A stretch of DNA of 64,000 bases from Candidatus Altimarinota bacterium (GTDB lineage Bacteria > Patescibacteriota > Gracilibacteria > BD1-5 > UBA2023), in NCBI GenBank assembly GCA_028689065.1, contig JAQTWX010000002.1, positions 26,646-90,645 of the forward strand, in the 5' to 3' direction. The notes beneath the pieces are model-generated. The model was not told the DNA's origin, made no database searches, and saw only the letters and a list, made by a program, of their open reading frames with translations. Each line of letters opens with the position of its first letter. The stretch's first letter is position 1. The translations under genes were made by a program, and so were the position numbers. Below, one piece after another: positions 20,926 through 31,768 of this stretch.

Positions 20926-21680
20926 TGTCCTACGATGCTTTTGCTTCCACATTCTCACGGTCACGAAAAAATCTCCGATGGGGAGAGATTGAATATTTTA
21001 TAGAATATATGAAAAAATATTCTTCCGATGAGAAAATCTCCATCCTCGATATCGGATGTGGAAACGGCCGATTTCTAGACACACTCAAGACTTCCTGATT
21101 CCCCTACTCCTATCTCGGAATCGACGAATCCTCTGGGATGATAAATGAAGCTCGGAAGCTTCACCCGCAGCAGGATTTCAAGGTTCTTGATATGAATCAT
21201 TTGGGGAAGTTGCTCGATTCAGGAATCTCTCAAAAACGAAGTGATTCGAGTGCAAATCGAGACCCTGAATGAACCGTACGAAGTCAGTACGGAGAATGAG
21301 GAAGCGGAGATTTAAGCTCGAAGGACAAGTTTTTCAGAGATTCATATCAATTCATTATATTTATAGCATCATTCCACCATCTACATACAAAAGAGGAACG
21401 GAAAGAAGTACTTTTGCAAGCAAAAAGACTCCTTGTACCCGATGGAGTAATTATGATGACGAACTGGAATCTTATAGGAGAGAAATTATTCAAAAAATAC
21501 GAAAAAAGTTACAGATGAAATGGAGATTTTGGGATCAAAATAGGAATACATGAGCGATACTACCACGGATTTAGTGTGATGGAATTAGATGAGTTATTCC
21601 AAGAAAGCGGATATGAGATTCTCGAAAATCGGATATTTGAGGGAGAGAAAAATATCGTATCTCTTATAAAAAGCAAATAA
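20925..21680 (+). CDS. SAM-dependent methyltransferase (class I)
   Basis: This 251-residue protein is broken by four UGA codons and so is unseen as one gene under the standard code. Motif I is ILDIGCGNGRFLD, followed by the acidic loop YLGIDESSG and a post-I region IASFHHLHTKEERKEVL that resembles UbiE/Trm9-like enzymes. The start codon overlaps the stop of the Rrf2 gene (TAATG). The substrate is unknown; tRNA wobble modification is one possibility given the Trm9-like pattern. Confidence 0.8.
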
Positions 21681-21748
21681 AGCGGTTGTATTTTCGTTAA
21701 ATCCACATATAATCCGGAAAAATATTCACTCTCTTTTCTGGTTCTTTC

Positions 21749-23431
21749 ATGTCCATCTCACAAGAAATAGAATCCAAAATTAATATCGTCGAGCTTGCTG
21801 GGCGATATTTGCAGATGAAAAAAGCAGGGGTCAATTACAAGGCACTCTGCCCTTTTCATTCAGAGAAAACTCCATCTTTTACCATATCTCCGGTCAAAAA
21901 TCTCGCTTATTGTTTCGCCTGCCACCACGGAGGTGGCCCGATTCGATTCCTAATGGAGATTGAGAAGATAGAATTTTCCGAAGCACTCCATATTCTCGCA
22001 AAAGAAGCGGGAGTGGAGCTCAAAACCGATTATTACAAGGAGCGGTGAGAAAAAACAGGTGATATCTATGATATGCACCGCATCGCCACCGATTTCTATC
22101 ACGAAGAAATCAAACGTGAAGAAAATACAGAAAAGCTCAATTATCTTCTAAATCGTGGTATTACTCTCGAAACTATCGATCGATTCAAGCTCGGATACTC
22201 TGGAAATCCTCGAGAGCTTTTCGCTCGCCTCAAAGAAAAAGGATTCACCGAACAGAATATCATCGATTCCGGAATTTTTGTTGGTCCTGGACGAGATAAA
22301 TTCTATGGACGCATCATCTTCCCTATCGCAAATTTTGCAGGTCATACGGTTGCTTTTACGGGACGTATCACGGGACAAGGTGAACCAAAATATCTCAATT
22401 CTCCAGTTTCTGATATCTTTAACAAGAGTGCTATTCTTTATGGATTCCATCTCGCAAAAAGTACCATTGCCAAAGAACAGAGCGTTATTATTGTCGAGGG
22501 ACAGATGGATACGGTTGCCCTCCATCAAGCTGGTATCACCAATACAGTTGGTATCAGCGGAACTGCACTGACCAAGGAACATATCGGACTCATCAAGCGG
22601 TTCACAAAAAAACTTTATCTCTGTCTCGACTGAGATAAAGCCTGAGTGGAAGCAACTTTCAAAAGTCTAGAAAATCTCTACAATGAAGATCTCGATATTT
22701 ATATTATTTCTCTCCCCGAAGCAAAAGATCCTGACGAATTTATAAAATCTTGAGGAAATTTTCGCGAAGAAATGAAAAAGGCTTTGAGTCCAGTGGCTTT
22801 TTATATCAAAGAGGGGGCGAAGAAATATAATATAACAGAGATGACTGGTAAAAAAGCTATTTGGGAAGAACTCAAAAAAATGCTCAAACATATTCGAAAT
22901 CCCATCGAAATCGATGCCTATATCCGAGAGATTGGAAAGATACTCAATCTCAGTACTGATATACTTTACTCAGAGCTCAAAAACTTCCGAGAAAAGCGTG
23001 TTATTGAGGATGTAAAAAAGAAGGATGGATTTGAAAGAGCGGAACTTATCGCTGGATATATACGACTTTACAGCTACTTTGACTTGTTTTTAGAGAAATT
23101 TCAGTATACTCTCTCCGATGGAATGTCTATTCCCTCTTTTTTCGTAATTAAAAATCTCCTCTCTGCGAGGGAGTCTGGAAAAGAAGATGAGAACATAGAC
23201 ATTGATCGTCTTTCTGCTATAGAGTTATTTATAGAAGAAGAAAACACAACATTATCTCAAGACATTATTACTGGGAAGTTTTTGGAACTTGTCGGATATC
23301 TTAATAAGCTCTGTTTTGAACAGGAGAAGAAAAAACTTCTCGAAAATATCGACCCAAACAGCACGGAATATATGGTTGAACGTCATAAACTCCAAGAAAA
23401 AGCAAAAAAAATAGGTGTGAAATTTAATTAA
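21749..23431 (+). CDS. dnaG: DNA primase
   Basis: This 560-residue protein has an N-terminal CHC2 zinc finger (CPFH at about residue 34, then CFAC), the TOPRIM domain (EGQMD, then CLDGDKAG) and a helical C-terminal region. Both glycines of DGDKAG are UGA codons, placing recoded glycine in the catalytic metal site. Four UGA codons in all are read as Gly. It is 28 bases upstream of rpoD, the classical macromolecular synthesis order dnaG-rpoD. Confidence 0.95.
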
Positions 23432-23458
23432 ATTAAAAATTTTTTAACATTCTCTCTC

Positions 23459-24985
23459 ATGTCAAAAAAAGATTCTAAAAAAGACAATAGTCATATAGAA
23501 GAAATTGATCTTAATACCCTTATCGGAACCGATGTGATTTTCGATATTGGAAAAATTCGAAAAAAGGCTATTTCTGAAAAAGAAAAACCTCTTGCTTCCA
23601 AAAAAGAAGAAATATCTTCACATAAAAATAACATGGAACATGAGGCACATGATGACGAGGATGATATTCTTATTGAAGATACTCTTCCTCCACTGAAGGA
23701 TGACGATTTATTTCTACTTGAAGATGATTTAGATGATTTAGATGATTTTAAAGATGATGAGGAGGAGGATAATGAAGAAGAAGGGGAGGAAGAAGGGGTT
23801 AGTAGAAAAAAACGAGAACGTGGACTTAAAAAAGTACCTATTGACCGAAGTGCTGATAAACGACGTATCGGGAAAGGACTTCAGAAATTTATCGATATTT
23901 CTGTACCGCAGGAATTTCTTGAAGGACTATCTGAAAATCTTCAACTTCTTATAAAGAAAGGGAAAGTAGAAGGAAAAATCACCTACGATGAACTCCTTGC
24001 TGCTATGCCTCATGCAGAAGATGATGTAGATAAACTCGATGATATCTATACCCGTCTTATGAAACTCAATATTGAGATTGTTGATAGTTTCGACAAAGAT
24101 GAGATGTTCAAGCCAGGTCATACGAGCGAGGAAAAAGCTCAAGAAATCGATCTCTCTGATATCTCTGATGATTCTATTCGAATGTACCTCAATGAGATTG
24201 GACGATTTCACCTCATCGATGCGGAAGAGGAAGTACGTCTTGGTCGTCTTATTAAAAAAGGTTCTCAAGATGCTCGAAAGAAACTTGCGGAAGCCAATCT
24301 CCGTCTCGTTGTCTCAATTGCTAAAAAATATATGGGACGAGGTCTTGGACTTCTTGACCTTATCCAAGAAGGAAACGTGGGACTTTTCCGTGCAGTTGAT
24401 AAATTTGATCCAGAAAAGGGTTTCAAGTTCTCGACATATGCTACTTGGTGGATTCGTCAGGGAGTAACTCGTGCTATTGCTGACCAAGCTCGAACGATTC
24501 GTGTTCCAGTTCATATGGTAGAAACTATTAATCGTTTTACACATACTTTCCGTCGTCTGACTCAGGAACTTGCCCGTGAGCCACTCATGGAGGAACTTGC
24601 TCTGGAACTTGATATGGATATTCGAAAGGTACGTCAAATTATGCGTATCTCTCAAGACATACTCTCTCTCGATTCTCCTGTTGGAGGTGAGGAAGACACT
24701 ACTCTTTGAGACTTCGTAGAAGATGATAAATATCTCACACCAGATCGAGCAGCAAATCTTACTCTTCTTAAAGAAAATCTCTATGAGATGCTTGATTTTC
24801 TTACTCCTCGTGAACGAAAGATTGTTATCATGCGTTTTGGTCTCGATGGAGGAGAAATTCATACTCTTGAAGAAGTCGGAAAAGAGTTCTGAGTAACCCG
24901 TGAGCGTGTTCGTCAGATTGAAGCTAAAACACTCGAAAAACTCAAAAGCCATCCAAGTGCCGATAAGATTCGATTTTTTAATTAA
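23459..24985 (+). CDS. rpoD: Primary sigma factor (sigma-70)
   Basis: This 508-residue protein has a highly acidic N-terminal 130 residues (runs of Asp/Glu), a sigma 1.1-like segment (about 160-215), region 1.2 and region 2 ([26 protein letters not shown], quoted only in part; then [11 protein letters not shown]), region 3 and region 4 ([18 protein letters not shown]). Two UGA codons (24708 and 24891) are Gly; the second directly precedes VTRERVRQ in the helix-turn-helix that contacts the -35 element. Downstream of dnaG. Confidence 0.96.
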
Positions 24986-24991
24986 TTTTTT

Positions 24992-25345
24992 ATGTTTCAA
25001 CTCAACATTACAGACCTTCTCTCGAGCTACACGGGAGACTCCCGAGAACTCGCTTTTAGTGGTGAAGTTCTTCCTGAGTATTATTCTGATCTTATATTTA
25101 CAAAACCTCTTGATTTCACTGTAAAACTTGTTGCACTAGATGATGGAATAGAGGTAATATTTGAGAAGCTACAGACAGAGATTATATACGAAGGGAATAC
25201 TCATATTATTTCGCTTTCCGATATTTCTCGGACCTTCAAGGAACAATTTGATCCTCTTGCTCCTGACGATATCAAATTCATCGAAAATGGAAATATCGAT
25301 CTCAAAGAAATTCTTCATGAAGAGATACTTATCGCGATACTTTAA
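24992..25345 (+). CDS. YceD/DUF177-like protein
   Basis: This 117-residue acidic protein ends in the pattern FIENGNIDLKEILHEEILIAIL, which resembles the C-terminal signature of YceD/DUF177 (IDL.E.I.EEI.L), a family linked to 23S rRNA accumulation and usually found before rpmF. It lacks the Cys pair of some members, and rpmF is not present. It begins 6 bases after rpoD and is probably in the same transcript. Confidence 0.6.
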   Translation: MFQLNITDLLSSYTGDSRELAFSGEVLPEYYSDLIFTKPLDFTVKLVALDDGIEVIFEKLQTEIIYEGNTHIISLSDISRTFKEQFDPLAPDDIKFIENGNIDLKEILHEEILIAIL

Positions 25346-25385
25346 AAAAATAAACTGTTCAATTGAACAGTTTATTTTTTTTTAC
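25346..25385. terminator. Terminator after the dnaG-rpoD operon
   Basis: A nearly perfect palindrome centred on TTCAATTGAA (stem AATAAACTGTTC) is followed by nine T. It also overlaps the 3' end of the convergent gene at 25372. Confidence 0.88.
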
Positions 25386-26067
25386 AATTAAATCGGGGAT
25401 TATTTTTATTTTTTCCCTCAATATAATCTAATATTTCTTGGATCATTTCCATGGTAGATTCTAGTATTTCTCTTGTTTTTTCTCGATGTCTATGAATCTT
25501 AAATATATTTCCATCGATTCTTCCCATATATTCTCATTTAAAAATATGAGGAATTGTTATGGTTTCTGGTTTATTATCTTTTCCAGAAAAGGCTATCCAG
25601 AGATAATTATATTCTAATTTATCATCTAAAGAATGATATTTATTTTTTCCTTCAAGACAAATACTTGTCACATCGATAATTTTATCTAAAGATAAGTCAG
25701 GAAGCCAAGACTGAATGATTGGGAAAGTCTGTTCTTTGAGGGAAGTTTTATTAGAAAATAATTTCCTCAATTCAAAATTTGCCTCTTCTCGAATTTCTTC
25801 AAGAAATCAGAGTCAAAATTCAAAACTCTCCTCTATACGACTATATGGATTCACTATTTTAAATCTTATAAATTCAGATGTGACAGATATGAAATTAATA
25901 CTATTCATCGCATCTTCCAGATTAAAACGAGGATTATACATCTCAATATATCTCTTGAGCCAAAGACGAATAAGCTCATTAACTCCTGTATAAAATTCAT
26001 CTGAAGTATTTATAGAATCGTAAGGAGGAACAGTTTCAGGAGAGAGAAAAGAATAAAAGTTTTCCAT
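25372..26067 (-). CDS. Hypothetical protein
   Basis: This 231-residue soluble protein crosses two UGA codons (Gly at 25813 and 25534) and ends at TAA 25372 inside the shared terminator. It is acidic and predicted mixed alpha/beta, ending in a Lys-rich tail. No motif is recognised. It is the third gene of a minus-strand run after valS and an 88-residue protein. Confidence 0.6.
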
Positions 26068-26107
26068 AATAACTAGAGAAAAAGAAGTATAAAATAATCT
26101 CTATAAC

Positions 26108-26374
26108 TTACTCTAAATATCGCCCCACATCAGAATGGATCTGGTTTCTCAATTTCTGTACCTGTCAAATTTTTTCTTGATGTATTTCTAGTGTTTCTGC
26201 AGGACAGGAAGTTGGAACTCCATTATGTAAAAACAATAGAGTATTATTATCGCTATTTAATTCGATATCCGAAATATTTCCATTAAAACCCCAAGAGTCT
26301 ATAATTCTTCTATATCAATTGGATTGCTCGATTTCTTTATTATCCAATATACAACAGAGTGATTGGTATCCCAT
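26108..26374 (-). CDS. Small hypothetical protein downstream of valS
   Basis: An 88-residue protein from ATG 26374 to TAA 26108, carrying two UGA codons that hide it under the standard code. It has a Cys pair near the start and a short charged C-terminus. The ATG lies 12 bases after the valS stop and the next gene follows 40 bases later, which suggests a three-gene transcript. No family is recognised. Confidence 0.55.
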
Positions 26375-26386
26375 AAATATAATGTA

Positions 26387-29032
26387 TTATATAAGGCTAT
26401 TGAATTTCTCCTCCAACTTTTTAAGCTGATCTGCTGCTTGAGCACGTTTATCCTGTTCCATGCGGACTATTTTTTCTGGAGCATTGCGAATAAAATCAGC
26501 ATTGAGGAGTTTAAGGTCTTGAGCTCGAAGGTATTCTTTACGGTTCTCGATTTGTTCTTTGAGACGTTTCTTTTCTTCCTCGACATTCGCTTCATTGACA
26601 GGGATAGTTATGAAAAGTTCAATATCTCCAGTAACTGCATATGCAATATCTGCCCCTTCAATCTTATTTTTAGTTATAATCATTTCGTTAAGTTTTGCAA
26701 GTCCAAGAAAAATAATCTTATTCTCTTCAAGAATATCAAGTGATTTCTTTGGAGCCATAATAGCAATATCCACCAAATCTCCCGGCTTCACCCCCTTAGT
26801 TGCTCGAATGTTTCGAATAGTACGAATTGCTTCAAAAAGTACAAGCGTGTCAGACTCGATTTTCTTATTACGAGTAATATTGAGATTTGCCCACTCACTA
26901 TCCATAAGAGATTTCCCATTTGTAACAATGCTGTAGAGTTCTTCTGTTGCAAATGGAATATATGGATGCCAGAGTTTCAAAAGTGAAAGAAGTGTAAATG
27001 CAAGAACATCACGACCATTTTCAGTTGTGTCTTTGGTAAGTTTGTATTCCTCTATAAAGAAATCAGCGAACTCATCACGAGTGAAAGTAATAAGATCTTG
27101 TCCAGCATCAGAGAAATTATATTTTTCCATACCCGTAGTTACTTCATCGATTGTACTCTTCAGACGAGAAAGAATCCATTGTTCATGAGGAAGAAAAGTA
27201 GTCCAATTTGTTTCAATCTTCGTTCGAAGCTCGTTATAATTATCTGTCACCTCTCCAATATTTGCATGCACAAAACGTACCACATTCCAGAGTTTATTAA
27301 GAAATGTCGAATTGTTCTCCACATTTTTCATAGAAAAACTGAGATTATTTCCTGGAGTATTCCCAATAGAACATGTGAGTCGAAGTGCATCGGTGGAATA
27401 TTCTTCAATAACATCAAGCGGATCAATAACATTTCCCACTGATTTACTCATCTTCTTTCCATCTTCGGTTAATATAAGTCCATGGAGATAGATTGTCTTG
27501 AATGGAGTTTGTCCTGTATATTCATACCCCATAAGAAGCATACGGATTACCCAAAAGAAGAGGATGTCGTATCCGGTTTCGAGGACCTGTGCAGGGTAGA
27601 ACTTTTTAAAGAGTTCACCTGGATTTTCCGGAGTCCAGTTGAGAATGGAAAATGGCCAAAGTGCTGAAGAAAACCATGTATCAAGTACATCTGCATCTCG
27701 ATAGACATTCTCTTTTCCATATTTCGCGAACACTGCTTCCTCATCGAGAGAAACAGTCAAAAGCTCCTTGGTTTTCACATCGTAGTACGCAGGAATCTGA
27801 TGCCCCCACCAGAGCTGACGAGAAATACACCAATCACGAAGATTATAGATCCAATCCTCAAATGTCTTTTCAAAACGCTGTGGCACAATCTCGAACTCCC
27901 CTTTCTTGTACCCGATGATAACTTTCTTGGCAAGCTCTCCCGATTTTACGAACCACTGAGTAGAAACAATACTTTCAACTCGACAACCTCCACGAGAACA
28001 ATATCCTACTTTATGAATATAGGGTTCAATTTTCACAAGATTCCCCTTAGATTTGAGGAGCTCTACAATATTCTCACGAGCAGTTGCGGTATCTTGTCCA
28101 GCAAAAATACCTGCTTCTTTAGTCATATATCCATTCTTATCAATCACTCCGTAATCGAGGCGAAGGTTATGTCGTTTTCCAGTTTCAAAATCAGCTGGAT
28201 CATGTGCAGGAGTAATCTTTACAACTCCCGTTCCAAATTCCATATCTACCATTTCATCACCAATAATATCAATCTCTTTATTCACAATCGGGAGTATAAC
28301 CTTTCGTCCGATAAGTTTCTTGAAACGTTTATCTTTCGGATGTACTGCCACTGCTTGATCAGCAAGAAGCGTCTCTGGACGAGTTGTTGCAAGTACGAGC
28401 TCTTTGTCAGAACCTGAAACAAAATATGTAATATAATAAAGCTTTGCTTCCTCTTCCTTGTAATCTACCTCGATATCAGAGATAACAGAACCAAGAGCCG
28501 GAGAATAATTCACCATGTATTCTCCCCGATAGAGAAGCCCCTTGTTGTAGAGATCTACAAAAGTATGCATTACATTTTTGTTAAGTCCTTCATCGAGCGT
28601 GAATCGTTCACGAGTCCAGTCACAAGAAGCTCCCATCTGACGAACCTGATTATTGATATTGGAAGCATATTTATCCTTCCATTTCCATACTTCCTCAAGA
28701 AATGCTTCTCTACCCATTTCTTCACGTTTTTTCCCTTGCTCAGCGAGCATCTTCTCTACACGAGCCTGTGTCGCAATACCAGCATGATCAGTTCCTGGAA
28801 CCCAAAGAGTAGAATCTCCTTTCATTCGATGATAACGCACCATAATATCCTCAAGCGTGAGTGTGAGTGCATGTCCGAGGTGGAGGTATCCAGTTACATT
28901 CGGAGGTGGAATAGGAATATAAAAGGTCTTCCCTGTTGTACTTTCTTTTGGTTGAAACTTCCCTTCCTCTTCCCATTTCTGTGCGAGGTTTTTTTCAAAA
29001 TTTTTCGGTGTATACTGCTTTGGAAAATCCAT
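26387..29032 (-). CDS. valS: Valyl-tRNA synthetase
   Basis: This 881-residue protein charges tRNA-Val. It has HLGH at residues 51-54 (HIGH motif) inside PPPNVTGYLHLGHA, the CP1 editing domain (TTRPETLLADQAVAV), KMSKS within DGKKMSKSVGN, the anticodon-binding helices, and a C-terminal coiled coil (EEEKKRLKEQIENRKEYLR, in part), which is typical of ValRS. It has no UGA codon in 881 residues despite many glycines, unlike most neighbours. It starts a minus-strand run. Confidence 0.97.
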   Translation of the reverse strand: MDFPKQYTPKNFEKNLAQKWEEEGKFQPKESTTGKTFYIPIPPPNVTGYLHLGHALTLTLEDIMVRYHRMKGDSTLWVPGTDHAGIATQARVEKMLAEQGKKREEMGREAFLEEVWKWKDKYASNINNQVRQMGASCDWTRERFTLDEGLNKNVMHTFVDLYNKGLLYRGEYMVNYSPALGSVISDIEVDYKEEEAKLYYITYFVSGSDKELVLATTRPETLLADQAVAVHPKDKRFKKLIGRKVILPIVNKEIDIIGDEMVDMEFGTGVVKITPAHDPADFETGKRHNLRLDYGVIDKNGYMTKEAGIFAGQDTATARENIVELLKSKGNLVKIEPYIHKVGYCSRGGCRVESIVSTQWFVKSGELAKKVIIGYKKGEFEIVPQRFEKTFEDWIYNLRDWCISRQLWWGHQIPAYYDVKTKELLTVSLDEEAVFAKYGKENVYRDADVLDTWFSSALWPFSILNWTPENPGELFKKFYPAQVLETGYDILFFWVIRMLLMGYEYTGQTPFKTIYLHGLILTEDGKKMSKSVGNVIDPLDVIEEYSTDALRLTCSIGNTPGNNLSFSMKNVENNSTFLNKLWNVVRFVHANIGEVTDNYNELRTKIETNWTTFLPHEQWILSRLKSTIDEVTTGMEKYNFSDAGQDLITFTRDEFADFFIEEYKLTKDTTENGRDVLAFTLLSLLKLWHPYIPFATEELYSIVTNGKSLMDSEWANLNITRNKKIESDTLVLFEAIRTIRNIRATKGVKPGDLVDIAIMAPKKSLDILEENKIIFLGLAKLNEMIITKNKIEGADIAYAVTGDIELFITIPVNEANVEEEKKRLKEQIENRKEYLRAQDLKLLNADFIRNAPEKIVRMEQDKRAQAADQLKKLEEKFNSLI

Positions 29033-29198
29033 ATATCGCGTAGGTAATAGATTATAATGACCACAAATATATGGAAAAGGAAGAGAAAAGCAAGGTTGAG
29101 AATACAGGAAAGTACAAAATAGAACCTAAAAATATTGACAAAAAAATAAAATAAAGTAAAAATACAAAGTTAGATAAAATATTTTTAAGTAAATTATT

Positions 29199-30158
29199 AT
29201 GTATTCTAAGAGAATAACTCCCGAAGATATCCAAAAAGTCTATGACAATCTTCAAGATCCTAATCGTATAGATAATGTGATTCGCTCTGTAAGACTCGCA
29301 TTTGAAAGTCTTCATATCCCTTTTAATGATCAAAATAAAGAAATGGTCAGAGATTTTATTCTTCAGAAGGCAAATCGTATCCTTATGCAGGGATGAAAAA
29401 ATATAACCGAGCTTCCATTATCTTCAGAAGAACCTTCTCCTTTTTCTCAAAGAGAATTCACTCAAGATGACATAAAAAAACTCATAAGAAATACAAATAG
29501 CGTACCTTTATTAGAAAAAGCAATCAACTGTACAATAAATACTTTAGAACAAAATCTTCATATTCGTGTGAATAATGAATGAATTATTGATTTACTTACT
29601 CGAACAGGGAAAAAAACACTTGAGTCTGCTGAAAGGAAAGATCTCGATTTCTTACAAGAAAACATAAAAAAACTTGAAACCGAAGATTTTCGTATTGATT
29701 CAACTTGATGGAAAGAAATAGTTTTGCCCGAAGGTATAAAAGTTCGTATAAATCCAAGAGAAGATATTATAGAGTTTCTCGAGGGAGAGTTCAGAGGTGT
29801 ACAACATTTTTCATATGATGCAGCAGTACGTGAGACTCAAAAAGCAGGGAAAATCATAGCAGATAATAATAACTGGGAATCTATTATAAAAAGATTAATT
29901 CCTGAAATTGTTTTCGGTAGTGATTTAATAAGTACAACCACCTATATTCATCAAAAACTTGGTATCAATCTTTCTGGTTTTCAGTATAGTGCTATGAATC
30001 ACGTAAGAGGACATGGAAAAGTTGGATACTACTGGACATCATCTCCTTATCCAAACTCAAATTTTGCTCATTATATAGTCATAAGTGCGAAAAGAGTCGA
30101 AAAAATAAATACTGCGGAACGAAAAAACATGTTCGCTGTTCGTTGTCTGAAAAATTAA
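29199..30158 (+). CDS. Protein with C-terminal FISUMP/DUF1566-like domain
   Basis: This 319-residue protein crosses three UGA codons. Residues 1-65 and 90-140 hold two similar helical repeats (PEDIQKVYDNLQD... and DDIKKLIRNTNS...), each followed by a NxxI-type segment. The C-terminal 45 residues, GYYWTSSPYPNSNFAHYIVI and then FAVRCLKN, match the end of Fibrobacter-major-paralogue/DUF1566 domains (YWTSS...VRC), which are C-type-lectin-like surface modules in other bacteria. No signal peptide is visible, so location is unclear. Binding of a ligand or peptide is a guess. Confidence 0.6.
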
Positions 30159-30247
30159 AAAAGGTTGAGAGTTATTTTATTCTCATAAAACATATCAATA
30201 TATATACTCGTCTATTTATATACATTTAACAACTAATATACTAAAAT

Positions 30248-31705
30248 ATGTTCGGAAAAAAATCCCCTCCCGTAAATCTTGAAGCACAAATTACATCACT
30301 TACACAACAAATTGAACAATCAGAACAATGAAGACTATCAGCTGAATTACAAACAAAAATATTTAAAAATACCCTTAATCTTCTTGAAATGGGTGTATTT
30401 TTAATAGATAATCCTGAAACAGGTATTATCATCTTCAGTAATGAAGTAGGAAAAAAAATGGTTCATAAAATAACATCAAAACATATAATCGATGGAGAGA
30501 CATCTATACATGATTTTCATAAAACACCAGAGAGATCAAAAGGAATACTGAAACAATTAGAGCCTGGACAAAAACACCAAAATATGACCATCTCTATAGG
30601 AGGAATGATAATAAAATCTTCTTCGAATGTTATAAAAATAGAAGATACCACTTATTATATCGGACTTTTTGAAGATGGAACACCGGAACGAGAAGAAATA
30701 GATAGATTATTTATTATTCAGGATCAGATTTTCTCTCTTTTTCAGCACATTGCCAATGACTCAGATTTATGAGTAGATTGCATGATTACGCGCGAAACCT
30801 TTGAGGAAGCAAGAAAGTTTATAGGAAAACAAAAACAAGAAACAGATGATATATTTCATAAAGCTATGGAACGTTTCGAAAGCAATCTTACGATTTTTCG
30901 GCAAGTCATGACTTCCAATGCGGAACTTTCCAATATATTCAAAGAATTGAATCTCATTGCATTAAACGGTTCTATAGAAGCTGCTCGTTTAGGGGATGGT
31001 GGACGTGGATTTGCAGTAGTAGCAGATGCCACAAGAAAAATGGCCGATAAAAGCAAGGATATCGCTGAAGGAAATATCAAAGAACTTACATGACAAATTT
31101 CAGAAGACACTGAACAAATTCGCGCCGTTTCACAACAACTTGAAACAATTATGCAAAATACCGATATGATGACTCGTATTGATGCTAATATAGCACTCAT
31201 AGATGATATTATTAAAGAGCTTCAGATTGCTCTACATGGAAAAATCGACAGCCTTGCAAAAACTATCACACTATTGAAGAATTTTTATCAAGAAAAACTC
31301 ACTGGAAACGAAAGAATGCGAGCACTTCTTTCTATGACAAAATTCGATCATCTTCTCTTCGTTATTAAACTCAATTCACAACTCATTAAGTATGACGAAA
31401 GTATAAAATTTTCTGATCATACAGCTTGTGATCTCGGAAAATTTATCTATAGTTCAGAATTCATAGAGTCAATTTCTGATGGAAAAGAGAATAAAACATA
31501 TCAAGAACTTCTCTGAATTCATGAATGAGCCCATAAGATAGCAACGAAACTTCATAATGAAATTACACAATATACAAAAGAGGATGCTTCCGAACTTCAC
31601 AAAGATCACCTTGTTTCAATCGCTCATGGAATAAAAACAGAGTTGAGTACATATGTACAAAAGGTACTTGGACTTATTGATAAAATTAAAGAAGAAATTA
31701 AATAA
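30248..31705 (+). CDS. Soluble chemoreceptor-like protein with PAS-like and CZB zinc-binding domains
   Basis: This 485-residue protein crosses five UGA codons. There is no membrane helix. An N-terminal coiled coil precedes a PAS-like region (about 45-165). The methyl-accepting signalling tip is clear: [14 protein letters not shown], then [15 protein letters not shown]. The C-terminal 130 residues match a CZB (chemoreceptor zinc-binding) domain: His in FDHLL, the HTACDLGKF motif, and His residues in GIHEGAHK. It should sense zinc or oxidants in the cytoplasm. No CheA or CheW is in the window. Confidence 0.85.
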
Positions 31706-31708
31706 AAT

Positions 31709-31746
31709 CTAAAAAACTCCTCTCAAGATTGAGAGGAGTTTTTTAG
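31709..31746. terminator. Bidirectional terminator between chemoreceptor and ftsH
   Basis: A long stem (AAAAAACTCCTCTCAA with its complement) around a short loop with A and T runs separates the two convergent genes. Confidence 0.9.
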
Positions 31747-31768
31747 ATTTTATTTCTATTTTCTCTTA

